Shown in pieces: positions 1 through 8,612 of a stretch of DNA of 44,805 bases. Below the pieces are notes generated by a model, which saw only the letters and a program-made list of their open reading frames with translations, did no database searches and had not been told where the DNA came from. Each line of letters opens with the position of its first letter. Position 1 is the stretch's first letter. Source of the DNA: JACRLW01 sp050181465 (GTDB lineage Bacteria > Planctomycetota > UBA1135 > UBA2386); the NCBI GenBank assembly GCA_050181465.1, contig JBFXDD010000034.1, positions 1-44,805 of the forward strand, read 5' to 3'. The position numbers and the translations under genes are program-made.

Positions 1-539
1 AGTGCGATCGGCGCGAGTGCGGCGGTCCAGTCCCGACGATCGCGATAGACACGATCGAGACTCTCACGCAGCAGAGTGAGTCCCCTCGCCAACTGCGAGC
101 GGACGGTTGTGCCGGGGATGCGGAGCCGTTCGGCGATCACGGCGGGAGTCAGGCCTTCCCAGTAACGCAGTAGTACGACTTCGCGATATGCCTGCGGCAG
201 GCTGAGTACAGCGTGCACGACTCGCTGGCGATGTTCCTCGCGAATCAGCACGTCGTTCGTGCTTGGCGCGACTTCTTCGTCTCGCTTCACCGCATGCCAT
301 CGCCCGCGCCGCTGCGACTCGCGTCGGCGATCCATGGCGAGATTGCGTGCAATGCGTGCCAGCCATGCTCGCAAGCTGCTCGGCGCGCCAGTTCGGCCAC
401 GCCACGCGCGCAGGCACGTCTCCGAGACGACGTCTTCTACGTCTTCCCCGCGATCGAGCAGGGATCGCACCAGGGACCGCAAGAAGTGTTGTTGCGCGAG
501 GAGCGCTTGCGGTTCGAGTGAGTCACCGGCGGACGACAT
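1..539 (-). CDS. ECF-type RNA polymerase sigma factor (C-terminus cut by window edge)
   Basis: I translated this from the minus strand; it runs off the left edge with about 179 residues visible. The start is the ATG at 539. Region 2 is recognisable by the acidic stretch with EDVVSETCLRAWR followed by a segment (LRAWLARIARNLAMDRRR) that matches the conserved core-binding and -10 recognition helices. Region 4 is recognisable by VLSLPQAYREVVLLRYWEGL and a helix-turn-helix ending in TTVRSQLARGLTLLRE. The protein should direct RNA polymerase to a specific set of promoters. No anti-sigma factor is visible in the window; any partner would lie to the left. Family assignment is firm; the ECF subgroup is not determined. 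Confidence 0.88.
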   Translation of the reverse strand, partial: MSSAGDSLEPQALLAQQHFLRSLVRSLLDRGEDVEDVVSETCLRAWRGRTGAPSSLRAWLARIARNLAMDRRRESQRRGRWHAVKRDEEVAPSTNDVLIREEHRQRVVHAVLSLPQAYREVVLLRYWEGLTPAVIAERLRIPGTTVRSQLARGLTLLRESLDRVYRDRRDWTAALAPIA

Positions 540-656
540 GATTCGGGGGACTAGACGTTCGGCGGCGTCTGGGCGTTGCGGGAAACCTGCTGAGTCGTGG
601 CCGGCGGAGGACCGAGCGGCTGGCGGGTCGGGCGGCGCCGCAGGAGACTCGCACCG

Positions 657-1265
657 ATGACCCATTCGCCGATCCAGCTCATCCCGCGTGAGATGCAGCG
701 CCTCCTGCCCTGGAAGAACGGTGGTGGCCGGACCCGAGAGGTTGCGACCGACGAGGACCGCTCGGGGACGTTTCGCTGGCGGGTGAGCGTCGCCGAAGTG
801 GATCGCGATGGACCGTTCTCCGAGTTTCCGGGCGTCGATCGCACGTTGTGGTTGTTGCGGGGGGCGGGCATGGCGTTGAAGGTCGATGGCGTCGACGTGC
901 GCCTCCTCGAGCCCTACGAGCCCTTTGGATTCGCTGGTGAAGCTCGAGTGAGCGCGACTCTGATCGATGGACCCACCGAAGACCTCAATCTCATGGTGCG
1001 GAGAGACCGATCGCGGGCGAACGCGGCGATCCTAAGGGGATCACAGGAGATCGTCCGTCCCGGCGCTGCGCGGCCCCGCGATCTCCTGGTCCTGGCGCTG
1101 GACGGCACCTGCGACGTCACGTTCGGCGACAGCCCGACCCATCGCCTCTTGTCTCATGACGCCGCGGTCCTACGCAGCGACCCCGCGGGCCTGAGACTCC
1201 GCCCGGTCCACGGCCAGGCGGTCACGTTTCTCGCGGAGTTCTTCGACATCGGCTCAGGCGGCTGA
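657..1265 (+). CDS. HutD/Ves family cupin-like protein
   Basis: A 202-residue protein of the HutD family, small bicupin-fold proteins often linked to histidine utilisation or environmental stress, without a proven reaction. The family hallmarks are visible: LLPWKNGGGRTREVA near the N-terminus and FSEFPGVDRTLWLL about 40 residues later. I chose the ATG at 657 because an AGGAG lies about 10 bases upstream (642-646); a longer reading from 597 adds an arginine-rich stretch that is not HutD-like. No hut genes are nearby, so a role in histidine degradation is not supported by context. The DUF1289 gene begins 13 bases downstream and is probably co-transcribed. Confidence 0.85.
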   Translation: MTHSPIQLIPREMQRLLPWKNGGGRTREVATDEDRSGTFRWRVSVAEVDRDGPFSEFPGVDRTLWLLRGAGMALKVDGVDVRLLEPYEPFGFAGEARVSATLIDGPTEDLNLMVRRDRSRANAAILRGSQEIVRPGAARPRDLLVLALDGTCDVTFGDSPTHRLLSHDAAVLRSDPAGLRLRPVHGQAVTFLAEFFDIGSGG

Positions 1266-1278
1266 GCCGCGCCTTCGA

Positions 1279-1500
1279 ATGGCCACGCAGTCACCTTGCA
1301 TCAAACTCTGCCGACTGGACTCCTCCGGAAGCGTCTGCGTCGGCTGCTACCGCACGACCGAAGAGATCATTCGCTGGTCGAGCTTCGACGAGGAGCGTCG
1401 GCGAGCGGTGATTGCGAGTGCAGTTGCCCGCCAGCGTGCCGCCGAGGGAGAACGCACGGGAGCGATCACCAACCGATGGTCGCGCCCGCTCCGTTGGTGA
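1279..1500 (+). CDS. DUF1289 family small cysteine protein
   Basis: A 73-residue protein matching DUF1289. Four cysteines are spaced as in the family (SPCIKLCRLD then VCVGCYRTTEEI), followed by the typical W-S and E-E-R-R segment. Members are thought to bind a metal or Fe-S cluster through these cysteines; the function is unknown. It follows the HutD gene closely on the same strand. Its last 35 bases overlap the 3' end of the convergent propeller lipoprotein gene, so the two transcripts must be antisense at their ends. Confidence 0.8.
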   Translation: MATQSPCIKLCRLDSSGSVCVGCYRTTEEIIRWSSFDEERRRAVIASAVARQRAAEGERTGAITNRWSRPLRW

Positions 1501-4138
1501 CGCCGAGTCCCAACGCGTTGAGGCCGGGCGCGGGCGCGAGCATTTGCGAATAGAGCGAAGCGCCGAGCAACGCGGGAACCTGCGGGATCGTCAGGGTGCC
1601 GTCGGCCACGCCGCCCGAGTTCGAGCCGATACCGGTCGCAATGTCCGGGCTGACCGACAACTGGCAGCCGGGCATGCCGACAGCCCCGAGATCGAGCGGC
1701 AGGGAGCCACCGCCGAAAACGGTGTCCGACAGCCCGACGATCCAGAACACCGTTGCGTTCGCGGGCAGGTTCTGCCCACGGAAGGTCAGGTCGCCGCCGA
1801 GTCGCGGCGGAGTCGCCGTGTCGACTTCGAGGGTCGGCGGGGAGGCGTGGTTGAAACAGGGGCCGCCGAAGACACTCGTATCCGGCCGACGGATGTCGGC
1901 GGTCCACAAACCGCGGCCCAGAGTCGCGGCGAGCAGGCGGCGACTGCCGTGCATGAACACGAGTTGCTCGGTCGGAACGTTGGCCGGACCTTCGTTGTTC
2001 GCGGACCAGCTCTGCCCACCGTCGTCGCTCGCGAAGATGCCGACCTCCGTGCCCACGTAGATCAGGTCGCTGTCGTCGGGGTGCACGAGAACGCAGTAGA
2101 TCGGCGCGTCCGGCAGCCGCGAGGTGGGTGCGCCGGTCGCGCTGCTCCAGGTCGCGCCGTTGTTCCGTGTGACTTGCAGGTTGTCGGGCGTGAAGCCACC
2201 GAACGTGATCCACGCCGTGGTGTGATCGTCAGGATCGATCGCGATGCGCGTGACGTAGCGGTTGGGCAAGGGATCGGTCGCGGCGTTGTCGTCGACCGCG
2301 ATCCAGGTTGGAACTGCCGCGAGTCCGTTCTGTGTGCGGTAGACGCGGCCGTCGTTGTGAGCAACCCAGATGATGTCCGCGGCTCCATCCGCGATCGCGA
2401 TCGCACTGATCTTGCTACCCACCGACGGCTTGACCGCGGTCCATGAGATCGTGCTGGCGCGGGCGTTGTTCGTGCGCCAAAGCCGCGTCGCACCGCCGTA
2501 GAGCCGCACGGAAGAATTCGGGTCGAGTTCGATCGGCGCGATGAAGTTGGCACCGCTGCTGTTCGCTTCGGTGATGCCGTTGTAGCGGAACGAGGCCGAG
2601 GAACCGCCGTTGGTCGAGCGGAAGATCTGCAGCCAGACGTATTCGCCGTATACGTAGTTCGGATTGGTAGGGTCGATCTCGACCTGGCCGCCGTCGCCGC
2701 CGAAGGTCATGTTCGAGTTGCGATTGTTGGCGATCAGACGCTGGGTTCCGTTGTCCTGCGTGCCGCCGATGATCGTGTCGGTGGGGCCGTAGCCGTCCGC
2801 GCCGTAGAACTGGGTCGAGCGTTGCGTGTTGTCGAGGTCACGCCAGCCGGTTCCCTGGCCGGCGGCGAGGATGTCCTCGGCGACGTGCAGGCCGCCGTCG
2901 GTGGCCACGTAGACCCGGCGATTCGATACGCCGTCGTAGAGCGGATCGGCGACCACGGTGTGAACGTCGAGGTGCGGATCGACGGTCATGATGTAACCGT
3001 CGGTGATGCGCGTGAAGCTCACTCCGCCATCGGTGCTGCGCCACACGTGCAGGCCGGCGGCGACCATCACGTTCGGGTCATTCGGGGCGACCCAGAAACC
3101 GTTGAAGTACCAGGTCACGCCGGTTGCAGAGCCGCCGGTGCGCAGCGTCCAGTTCACGCCGTTGTCCGTAGAACGCCAGACTTTGCCGCCGTTGCTCCCA
3201 CAGGACGCGAAGACAGTGCCCGGCTGGCTGTTGGCGTAGGCGAACTCGATGCGAGCGTCGTAGCCACTCACCGCGGCCCCTACGAGGCCGCTGGCGGCGG
3301 CGGACCAGCTCGCGCCGCCGTCGTTCGACCACAGCGCGGAGTGTGCGGCGAGGCTCGCATCGACTACGTGCGCCACGGCGCGATTGCCGTCGTTCGGATC
3401 GAAGATCACCTGGTTGCTGCTGAACGCAGAGTGGACCGTGGTCCACGAAGCACCGCCGTCGGTGGAGCGCAGGATGCCGCCTGGCCGGATGGCAGCGAGC
3501 ACTACCGAGGAGTTGGCGGGTGACACCGCGATGCGTTGCACGTACTCCCAGCTCGTAGTTGCGGGTAGCTGCACCCAGCTCGCACCGCCGTCGGTCGACT
3601 TGAAAACCCCGGCGCCGCGGATGGCGCTCCGGTTCACGCCGCGATTGACGTTGTCGTTGAAGAAGCCCTCGCCGGTGCCGACCCAGATCGTGTCCGGATT
3701 GCCGGGATCGAGGGTGATGGAGGCGATCGCGAGGTTGGTCCACCAGTCGTCGACGGCATTCCAGGTCAGACCACGATCCGTGCTGCGCCACAATCCGCCG
3801 CTGACGCCGCCCGACCAGATCACGTTGTTGTTGCGCGGATCGATGGCGATCGTGCGGCTTCGGCCCGCCACGTTGAAGGGCCCGCGCTCGACCCAGGCAC
3901 TCGGCGCGATGCCGCCGGTGGTGAGCGCGTTGGCGCCCTGAGTCAGTTGTCGGCGTGCGTCGATCGCGCGTTGCCAGGCGAACGGCGGTATCGATCCGTT
4001 CTCGTCCACCATTCGCAGCAAATGCCAGCGAGTGGCCTCACCGGGATAATCGGGAGCAGACTCGGAGCTCACGCAAGACACGGCGACGAGGAGGCAAGCG
4101 CACGCGATCGCGCGCACGACGAACTGGTATGATCGCAT
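1466..4138 (-). CDS. BNR/sortilin-type beta-propeller lipoprotein
   Basis: An 890-residue exported protein. The start at the ATG at 4138 puts a signal peptide first (MRSYQFVVRAIACACLLVAVSC), with a plausible lipobox ending at Cys22; a longer frame to 4315 is arginine-rich and unlikely to be translated. The body carries many copies of a W-R-S-T-D-G-G-x-S-W type motif (Asp-box/BNR repeats, as in sortilin VPS10 propellers and xyloglucanase-like proteins), spaced for one or two multi-bladed propellers. The last 150 residues leave the propeller and end in a beta-rich domain (LGLGVTNGAGATIGW) of a type I associate with planctomycete secreted proteins. Its substrate is unknown; no catalytic acid/base pair can be assigned by eye. 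Confidence 0.85.
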   Translation of the reverse strand: MRSYQFVVRAIACACLLVAVSCVSSESAPDYPGEATRWHLLRMVDENGSIPPFAWQRAIDARRQLTQGANALTTGGIAPSAWVERGPFNVAGRSRTIAIDPRNNNVIWSGGVSGGLWRSTDRGLTWNAVDDWWTNLAIASITLDPGNPDTIWVGTGEGFFNDNVNRGVNRSAIRGAGVFKSTDGGASWVQLPATTSWEYVQRIAVSPANSSVVLAAIRPGGILRSTDGGASWTTVHSAFSSNQVIFDPNDGNRAVAHVVDASLAAHSALWSNDGGASWSAAASGLVGAAVSGYDARIEFAYANSQPGTVFASCGSNGGKVWRSTDNGVNWTLRTGGSATGVTWYFNGFWVAPNDPNVMVAAGLHVWRSTDGGVSFTRITDGYIMTVDPHLDVHTVVADPLYDGVSNRRVYVATDGGLHVAEDILAAGQGTGWRDLDNTQRSTQFYGADGYGPTDTIIGGTQDNGTQRLIANNRNSNMTFGGDGGQVEIDPTNPNYVYGEYVWLQIFRSTNGGSSASFRYNGITEANSSGANFIAPIELDPNSSVRLYGGATRLWRTNNARASTISWTAVKPSVGSKISAIAIADGAADIIWVAHNDGRVYRTQNGLAAVPTWIAVDDNAATDPLPNRYVTRIAIDPDDHTTAWITFGGFTPDNLQVTRNNGATWSSATGAPTSRLPDAPIYCVLVHPDDSDLIYVGTEVGIFASDDGGQSWSANNEGPANVPTEQLVFMHGSRRLLAATLGRGLWTADIRRPDTSVFGGPCFNHASPPTLEVDTATPPRLGGDLTFRGQNLPANATVFWIVGLSDTVFGGGSLPLDLGAVGMPGCQLSVSPDIATGIGSNSGGVADGTLTIPQVPALLGASLYSQMLAPAPGLNALGLGVTNGAGATIGW

Positions 4139-4658
4139 CGTCAAAGACAGGGAGCGGGCCGGCTCCGTGAAGAATAGCGCGCCGCGCACGCGACCCCGCG
4201 ACCCGCGAAGCGACGTCCGCTCGAGCGACGCGAGCGAACGATGCCGACGATGCCTCCGGTTCTCGCCGGACCATCGCCGACCATGCTCCGCACCGCAACG
4301 ACGCCACCCAGCCATGGTGCCGACTGCGACCCTCAGCCGCTCATCTCGACGACTGTCTCGCGACGATCGGCAACCGAGCGGGGGCAGGATCAGCCTGTCA
4401 GGCCGTCCGCGATTGGGGCATCAGGCTTTCCAAACGGCACACTCCGAGCCCAGGTCGTTCACGATCGACTCAACCAGGGAATCGAGTGTTGAGCCTGCGT
4501 CACCACGCTGTCTCCATACGAAGTCTCGCTGTTCAGAAGATCGGTGCAGTGTCGACCCAGATCGGCGACAAGCCGGAAGCCGACCGCCTCTACCGCACCC
4601 TGCAGAACGGTTGATCACCAGGCACGAGACTGTGGCGGAGTCGAGACTCAATCGGGAC
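4139..4658. other. Intergenic region, no gene seen
   Basis: About 520 bases between the propeller lipoprotein start and the end of the 149-residue membrane protein gene. Both neighbours are on the minus strand, so the lipoprotein promoter should lie here. Short open frames on both strands are rich in Arg and Ser with no family features. I see no tRNA, no strong terminator and no clear -35/-10 pair. Confidence 0.5.
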
Positions 4659-5108
4659 TCAACGGTCGACATGCAGCCACCACGCTCCCCTGAGATGATG
4701 CCACCCGGCACCTTCGATTTGTTCCGGCGCCCTACTGACAACGCCGGTCGCGAGCTCGTCCGGAAGCCACCACAACGATACGGTCAGGTCGCTCCAATAA
4801 TTGCCGCTCACATGCAGCGTGGCCTCGAAGGCTCCCGTCAATGGACCACGCTCTACGCGTAGCCATTCAACCTTACCGAGCTTGTCCATGTCCCGCTGAA
4901 CATAGGTAATGCGGGGCGGGGTCTCGGCATCCCTCAAGACTGACTCGACGCCCTCGAGAATATGTCGATCCTGCAGGAGCGCGGCCCGAATTTGGTGTAC
5001 TGAGGGCTGCGGCGCTGAGTAGATCATACACGAGAACAACGCGATCGCTCCGATGATGAACAACCCAACGATGGCCACAAACGCCAGCTCGATTCGTGTC
5101 ACTGGCAT
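4659..5108 (-). CDS. Small single-pass membrane protein, unknown
   Basis: 149 residues starting at the ATG at 5108. Residues 8-31 form one transmembrane helix (LAFVAIVGLFIIGAIALFSC), followed by a soluble domain of about 115 residues with several tryptophans, probably outside the membrane. No family is recognised. The start overlaps the end of the small upstream frame (stop at 5099) by 10 bases, which suggests translational coupling. Base composition is lower in GC than the flanking housekeeping genes. Confidence 0.6.
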   Translation of the reverse strand: MPVTRIELAFVAIVGLFIIGAIALFSCMIYSAPQPSVHQIRAALLQDRHILEGVESVLRDAETPPRITYVQRDMDKLGKVEWLRVERGPLTGAFEATLHVSGNYWSDLTVSLWWLPDELATGVVSRAPEQIEGAGWHHLRGAWWLHVDR

Positions 5109-5293
5109 GGCAGTCTGCTGAGAGACCAGTCTCCAACGGGTGTCGGGAGCTCGCCGTCTATGGTGAGCGACTCGGCGCCGAGAGAGCGGTAGCTGACAAA
5201 AGCCGGGATCTCGATGCCGAACTGCGGCGCTTCATGGTCGTAGAGCGATCTTGGTGCTACGGCGGCGCGCCGTTCACTGAACTGCCATGTCAT
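5099..5293 (-). CDS. Small hypothetical protein
   Basis: A 64-residue frame from the ATG at 5293. Its end overlaps the next gene's start by 10 bases. The composition looks protein-like (for instance GIEIPAFVSYRSLGAESLT), unlike the Arg-rich shadow frames around it. The frame can be extended upstream to 5455 but that part is Cys- and Arg-rich and less convincing. No domain is recognised and no good ribosome binding site is visible, so this is a tentative gene. Confidence 0.35.
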   Translation of the reverse strand: MTWQFSERRAAVAPRSLYDHEAPQFGIEIPAFVSYRSLGAESLTIDGELPTPVGDWSLSRLPCQ

Positions 5294-5447
5294 GAAACCT
5301 GGCACAGTGCAGTCGGAAGCGGAGTCGGCGCATCTCGGGTTCTGATGAACGCTTGCGTCTGAGGAAACGCAGCAGATCAAAGGTGTGTCATGGCAATCAC
5401 ATTTCCTCGATGTGGAATCGGCTCCAAGATCTCTGAGCCTCGCTATC

Positions 5448-6101
5448 CTACGCATACGCTGATCCGTTCTGATGGATCCACCATAAAGCTGCCGGAGTGG
5501 CGGCCAGGAGTGACAAGGCGGCTAATCGTGGCAAGAATCGCCTCGCGCCATTCGGCAGGAGCGCGACGACGGCTGAGAGGGCCGCGATCAGCGCAGCAAA
5601 GTTGCCCAAGGTCTGCCAAAGACCCTGCTCATGAGAGAATACCGAGTTTGACGGCGTGTTGGTGAAGACGAGCGGGATCCCGCGCTCGCGAGACCATTGG
5701 AGATCGTTGTGTCCGTAGGCCGTGCGAAATGGGAAGCCACACCGGACGACGGGGTAATCGCATAGGCTGGTCCGCATTTCGATCGGCCCGACGTTACAAC
5801 GGATCGCGACCGCCTTGCCTTCCTCCTCCGTCACACTCCGACACGAGAACAGGCCAAACCACGTGAATGCACTTGCGAGCGCGAAGATGGAACTCGCATT
5901 CTTCGCGAGGGTCACGTGTTCTTCGACAGGCGTTCGCTCACGAAGAAGCAACACGGAACAACACAGGAGTAGGCACGAAGCGATGGTGCCATGGTAACTG
6001 AGCAGGCTCCAGTGAGCGAGAATGCCGCCGATGACCAGCCAGTCGGTGGACCGAGGTCTCGATCTTGGAGAGGCTTCCGAGGCCATCACTTCCGTGTCCA
6101 T
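5448..6101 (-). CDS. Polytopic membrane protein, unknown
   Basis: 217 residues from the ATG at 6101 (an internal ATG at 6083 is also possible; the frame opens at 6254 but the extra N-terminus is unconvincing). Hydrophobic segments are visible around WLVIGGILAHWSLLSYHG, SCLLLCCSVLLL, SSIFALASAFTWFGLF, then near the C-terminus ALIAALSAVVALL and LAALSLLAATPAALWW, suggesting four or five membrane passes with a central extracytoplasmic loop containing cysteines. No family is recognised. It sits in the lower-GC string of small minus-strand genes. Confidence 0.6.
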   Translation of the reverse strand: MDTEVMASEASPRSRPRSTDWLVIGGILAHWSLLSYHGTIASCLLLCCSVLLLRERTPVEEHVTLAKNASSIFALASAFTWFGLFSCRSVTEEEGKAVAIRCNVGPIEMRTSLCDYPVVRCGFPFRTAYGHNDLQWSRERGIPLVFTNTPSNSVFSHEQGLWQTLGNFAALIAALSAVVALLPNGARRFLPRLAALSLLAATPAALWWIHQNGSAYA

Positions 6102-6151
6102 AAGGGCAAGATGATACTGTTGGAGGTCTGCCTCTGCCCACCAGGACCCGT

Positions 6152-6481
6152 CTATGAGTTGTTGGGTCGGCCAAAGTGCTTGCCGAGATCCTTCGGCTCT
6201 GCCGGACTGCCCTCCAGAGCACCGAAAGCATCGCAAACGCTTTGCTTGCCGCACAATGGCCCAACCGCGCTGATGTCAGCAGCACCGAGTCCCGACTCGT
6301 AGCGATACTCCAGCAGCACGCAGCACTTCCCATAGCGGTCTGCAGCGTGAATGACGCCACCCAAAGATCCAAGAGAAGCCTCGGTCCATTCGTCGAACTT
6401 CGCCGCATTCGGCAGCTCGTTGGCTCGCATGTAGAACGGATGAGTCAGCGATTCGGGAATACGCCACGGCGTCAAGAACAA
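6152..6481 (-). CDS. Hypothetical protein with TTG start
   Basis: 109 residues. The start at the TTG at 6481 is supported by a clean GGAGG (6491-6495) nine bases upstream and an in-frame stop two codons before it; an ATG at residue 18 (MRANELPNAAKF) is the alternative. The sequence is soluble with an acidic middle (FDEWTEASLGSLGGVIH) and several cysteines. No family recognised. It lies 50 bases upstream of the 217-residue membrane protein gene. Confidence 0.5.
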   Translation of the reverse strand: MFLTPWRIPESLTHPFYMRANELPNAAKFDEWTEASLGSLGGVIHAADRYGKCCVLLEYRYESGLGAADISAVGPLCGKQSVCDAFGALEGSPAEPKDLGKHFGRPNNS

Positions 6482-6542
6482 GTCCTACTGCCTCCCGTAA
6501 GGTCGCTTGCCTGGCCCATAGTCGAGTCTTCTTCGCGCCCTT

Positions 6543-6773
6543 CTACGTACGCGTTCTTCGTGTTGGTCGGTCGCGGCCGACAAAGTTCGCCTGGCTGTTG
6601 GCAACAAGCCACCGAGACAAGTATCGGATTCCCAACCACCAGAATCCCACGGCGGTCATGACCGTTACCATGCTTAGCACGTCGACGTATGACGGTTGTG
6701 ACTCGGTGGGATCGGGCATGGGAGGGTAGCCAAGCATGGTCGCGACGAGTGCGCAGGCGCACAAGCAAGCCAC
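6543..6773 (-). CDS. Small membrane protein, unknown
   Basis: 76 residues reading from a GTG at 6773. An N-terminal hydrophobic stretch (MACLCACALVATMLG) and a second one (VLSMVTVMTAVGFWWLGI) suggest a signal/anchor plus one transmembrane helix, ending in a basic tail. No ribosome binding site is obvious. It is in line with neighbouring small membrane genes; unknown function. Confidence 0.45.
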   Translation of the reverse strand: MACLCACALVATMLGYPPMPDPTESQPSYVDVLSMVTVMTAVGFWWLGIRYLSRWLVANSQANFVGRDRPTRRTRT

Positions 6774-6901
6774 ATCGGAGGAGTGGCAAGGAGCGCAACT
6801 AGACGCGAGTCGACGACGTGCGACTCACCGGCCCTGATACCCCGGCCCACTACACTGGGGAACCGGCGTCCCTACCGAGATCCTCCGGGCGGCTGTCCGG
6901 C

Positions 6902-7258
6902 TCAGGTGAGAAGCCACGCGATCGAGCGCGACAGGACTCGCGTAAGAAGATCAAGCGGACCTAGAGAGGACAGTGCAATAATGGTCCAGCTAGACGGTGC
7001 TCGAGGATTACGCAGCAAGCGAATAGCAGAGTCGATGAGGCCTACTAGCCAAACACAAGCGACGTACGGCAAGAGGTATCCAAGTTCATATCCCGCAGAC
7101 AGTCCCAGGTGAACGGGCACGGCCAACAGCACCCAACAAGCTGTAGCGGCCATGGACAGAGCCGCAAGAAACAACCGACGGGGCTTCCGGTCACGACAAA
7201 ATCTAGTCAGATCGGAGTCCATCTGTGAGTGAAGGAAATCATCATCATCAGGAGGCAT
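6902..7258 (-). CDS. Small membrane protein, unknown
   Basis: 118 residues from the ATG at 7258, which lies five bases after the stop of the Cys-rich gene, so the two are probably co-transcribed; a TTG at 7270 is an alternative start. The N-terminus is acidic (PPDDDDFLHSQMDSD), followed by hydrophobic segments LFLAALSMAATACWVLLAVPV, LLPYVACVWLVGLI and a weaker C-terminal one (TIIALSSLGPLDLL). No family recognised. Confidence 0.6.
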   Translation of the reverse strand: MPPDDDDFLHSQMDSDLTRFCRDRKPRRLFLAALSMAATACWVLLAVPVHLGLSAGYELGYLLPYVACVWLVGLIDSAIRLLRNPRAPSSWTIIALSSLGPLDLLTRVLSRSIAWLLT

Positions 7259-7263
7259 TGCGA

Positions 7264-8508
7264 CTACCAAGCAGGGCGTTTCTGAGATCTCCCAGTCTCA
7301 TAGCGCGTTCTGGCCTCTCGATATGCTTGACGGAGTTTGTCTTTACTGCGGCGGTGCTGCAATATTGCATGATAATCGCCTACTCCCAATCCCGGGTGGA
7401 ACGGCATCGCAGGCTGGGCCTGCGACCCGGGTGCGGGAACCGGAAACCCCACATCGGGATCCACCAAACCACATCGCGCACCGACGATATAAACAAAGGT
7501 ATTCGAGTTTGGCCACGGCGGGATGTTATATTCGTTCCCGAACTCATACCGCGGCATCTCTCGAAGGAGGCAGTCGCAGGGGGTATCCAGCGATTCTCCG
7601 CTTCTGTCGCAGTCGTAGCAATCCTCCAGTACCGTGACGCTGTCGGATGATGGTCCACCAACGCCTTCTCCAACGGAGCGATAGTTCTTTATGATACGGC
7701 TTTGACCTGGGAACGGCTTGAAATGTGGCGGAGGGCCTCCAAATGTAACCCAGTCCCACTGCTCTAGCTCGTAGCGATCGGGTCTACTCTCTCCACATGC
7801 CTGAAGTTCGAATAGGCAGTGGTGCAGGTTCAGAGGAGCGAAGGCGGGAATTGGGACGCAGCGAACCTTTGCGCAGCAGCGATCCCGGGACTCATCATAG
7901 CTGGTAGGAATTGGAGGGCAGGATCTTGCCTCCATCGCAGACAAGGTGCGGAGGCAGGACTCGTAGGCTCCACAATATAGTCCACAGGCAACTCGCATTT
8001 GCTCTTGGTGCTCGGCGGGGACTTGAGTGATGTTATCGACGCACGATATGCAGTCTCGATGTAATCGCAAGCAGTGCTCGGGGCACGCCTCTTGTCGGTA
8101 GTCAGTGTCTGTGTAGTCGATCCGTATTGTCGAATGGTCCCACAACGAACCATCCACATCGCCGTGCCAGCCGCCGTCGCCGCGCATTGGCGTCTGCACG
8201 GGAGTCGCGCCGATCATATCCCCCCGCGAACCATCGCCGCGCGCGCCGCGGCGTCGAGGATCGCTCGCCATCAGGCCATCGCCGTTGGATGAGGAGTCGC
8301 CGAAGCCGCTGATGAGTTCACCATTGCCGACAGTTCTGCGGCGTGGTGCGGGCGAGGCGGCCCACAGGGATTCGACTGGGTCGTCGAGAAGGGGAACCTC
8401 GTAGCGTCGCGGTGGATCGTCGCAGCCGCAGGAGGAACCATAGGAACCCTTGCAGTTGCCACCGCAAGAGCCGCCGCAGTCGCAGTCGCCGGAGCAGGAT
8501 GCCGACAT
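7264..8508 (-). CDS. Cysteine-rich protein with Gly/Cys N-terminus, unknown
   Basis: 414 residues from the ATG at 8508, with an AAGGG a few bases upstream. There is no signal peptide. Residues 5-29 contain seven cysteines separated by Gly, Ser and Asp (C5, C9, C11, C15, C19, C27, C29). A proline/glycine-rich low-complexity stretch follows, then a helical part with CxxxC-like pairs (CPEHCLRLHRDCISC and CGLYCGAYESC), then further pairs (DCYDCDRSGESLDTPCDC). Near the end, NTFVYIVGARCGLVDP faintly recalls the terminus of RHS-repeat proteins; I treat that as weak. The gene follows the two small beta-rich genes and precedes membrane protein genes. Function unknown; metal binding or disulfide stabilisation is an inference from the cysteines. 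Confidence 0.65.
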   Translation of the reverse strand: MSASCSGDCDCGGSCGGNCKGSYGSSCGCDDPPRRYEVPLLDDPVESLWAASPAPRRRTVGNGELISGFGDSSSNGDGLMASDPRRRGARGDGSRGDMIGATPVQTPMRGDGGWHGDVDGSLWDHSTIRIDYTDTDYRQEACPEHCLRLHRDCISCVDNITQVPAEHQEQMRVACGLYCGAYESCLRTLSAMEARSCPPIPTSYDESRDRCCAKVRCVPIPAFAPLNLHHCLFELQACGESRPDRYELEQWDWVTFGGPPPHFKPFPGQSRIIKNYRSVGEGVGGPSSDSVTVLEDCYDCDRSGESLDTPCDCLLREMPRYEFGNEYNIPPWPNSNTFVYIVGARCGLVDPDVGFPVPAPGSQAQPAMPFHPGLGVGDYHAILQHRRSKDKLRQAYREARTRYETGRSQKRPAW

Positions 8509-8612
8509 TTTGAACCCTTGAGTCTACTCAGGATGGGTAAGTGGAATGCTCAAGCGGCGCGACCCAGGGAAGGGCACGCGCTCGCGGCGGAATCGCTGCG
8601 GGATCGACCCGA

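Noticed and set aside
1412..2446. Plus-strand 344-codon frame
   Set aside because: Antisense to the propeller lipoprotein; no domain pattern.
4421..4741. Minus-strand 106-codon frame between the lipoprotein and the 149-residue membrane protein
   Set aside because: Overlaps the membrane protein gene, Arg/Cys/Ser-rich, no start signal.
7264..8508. RHS toxin assignment for the Cys-rich protein
   Set aside because: Only one short segment recalls an RHS terminus; YD repeats are absent and the 63 residues after it show no toxin motif.
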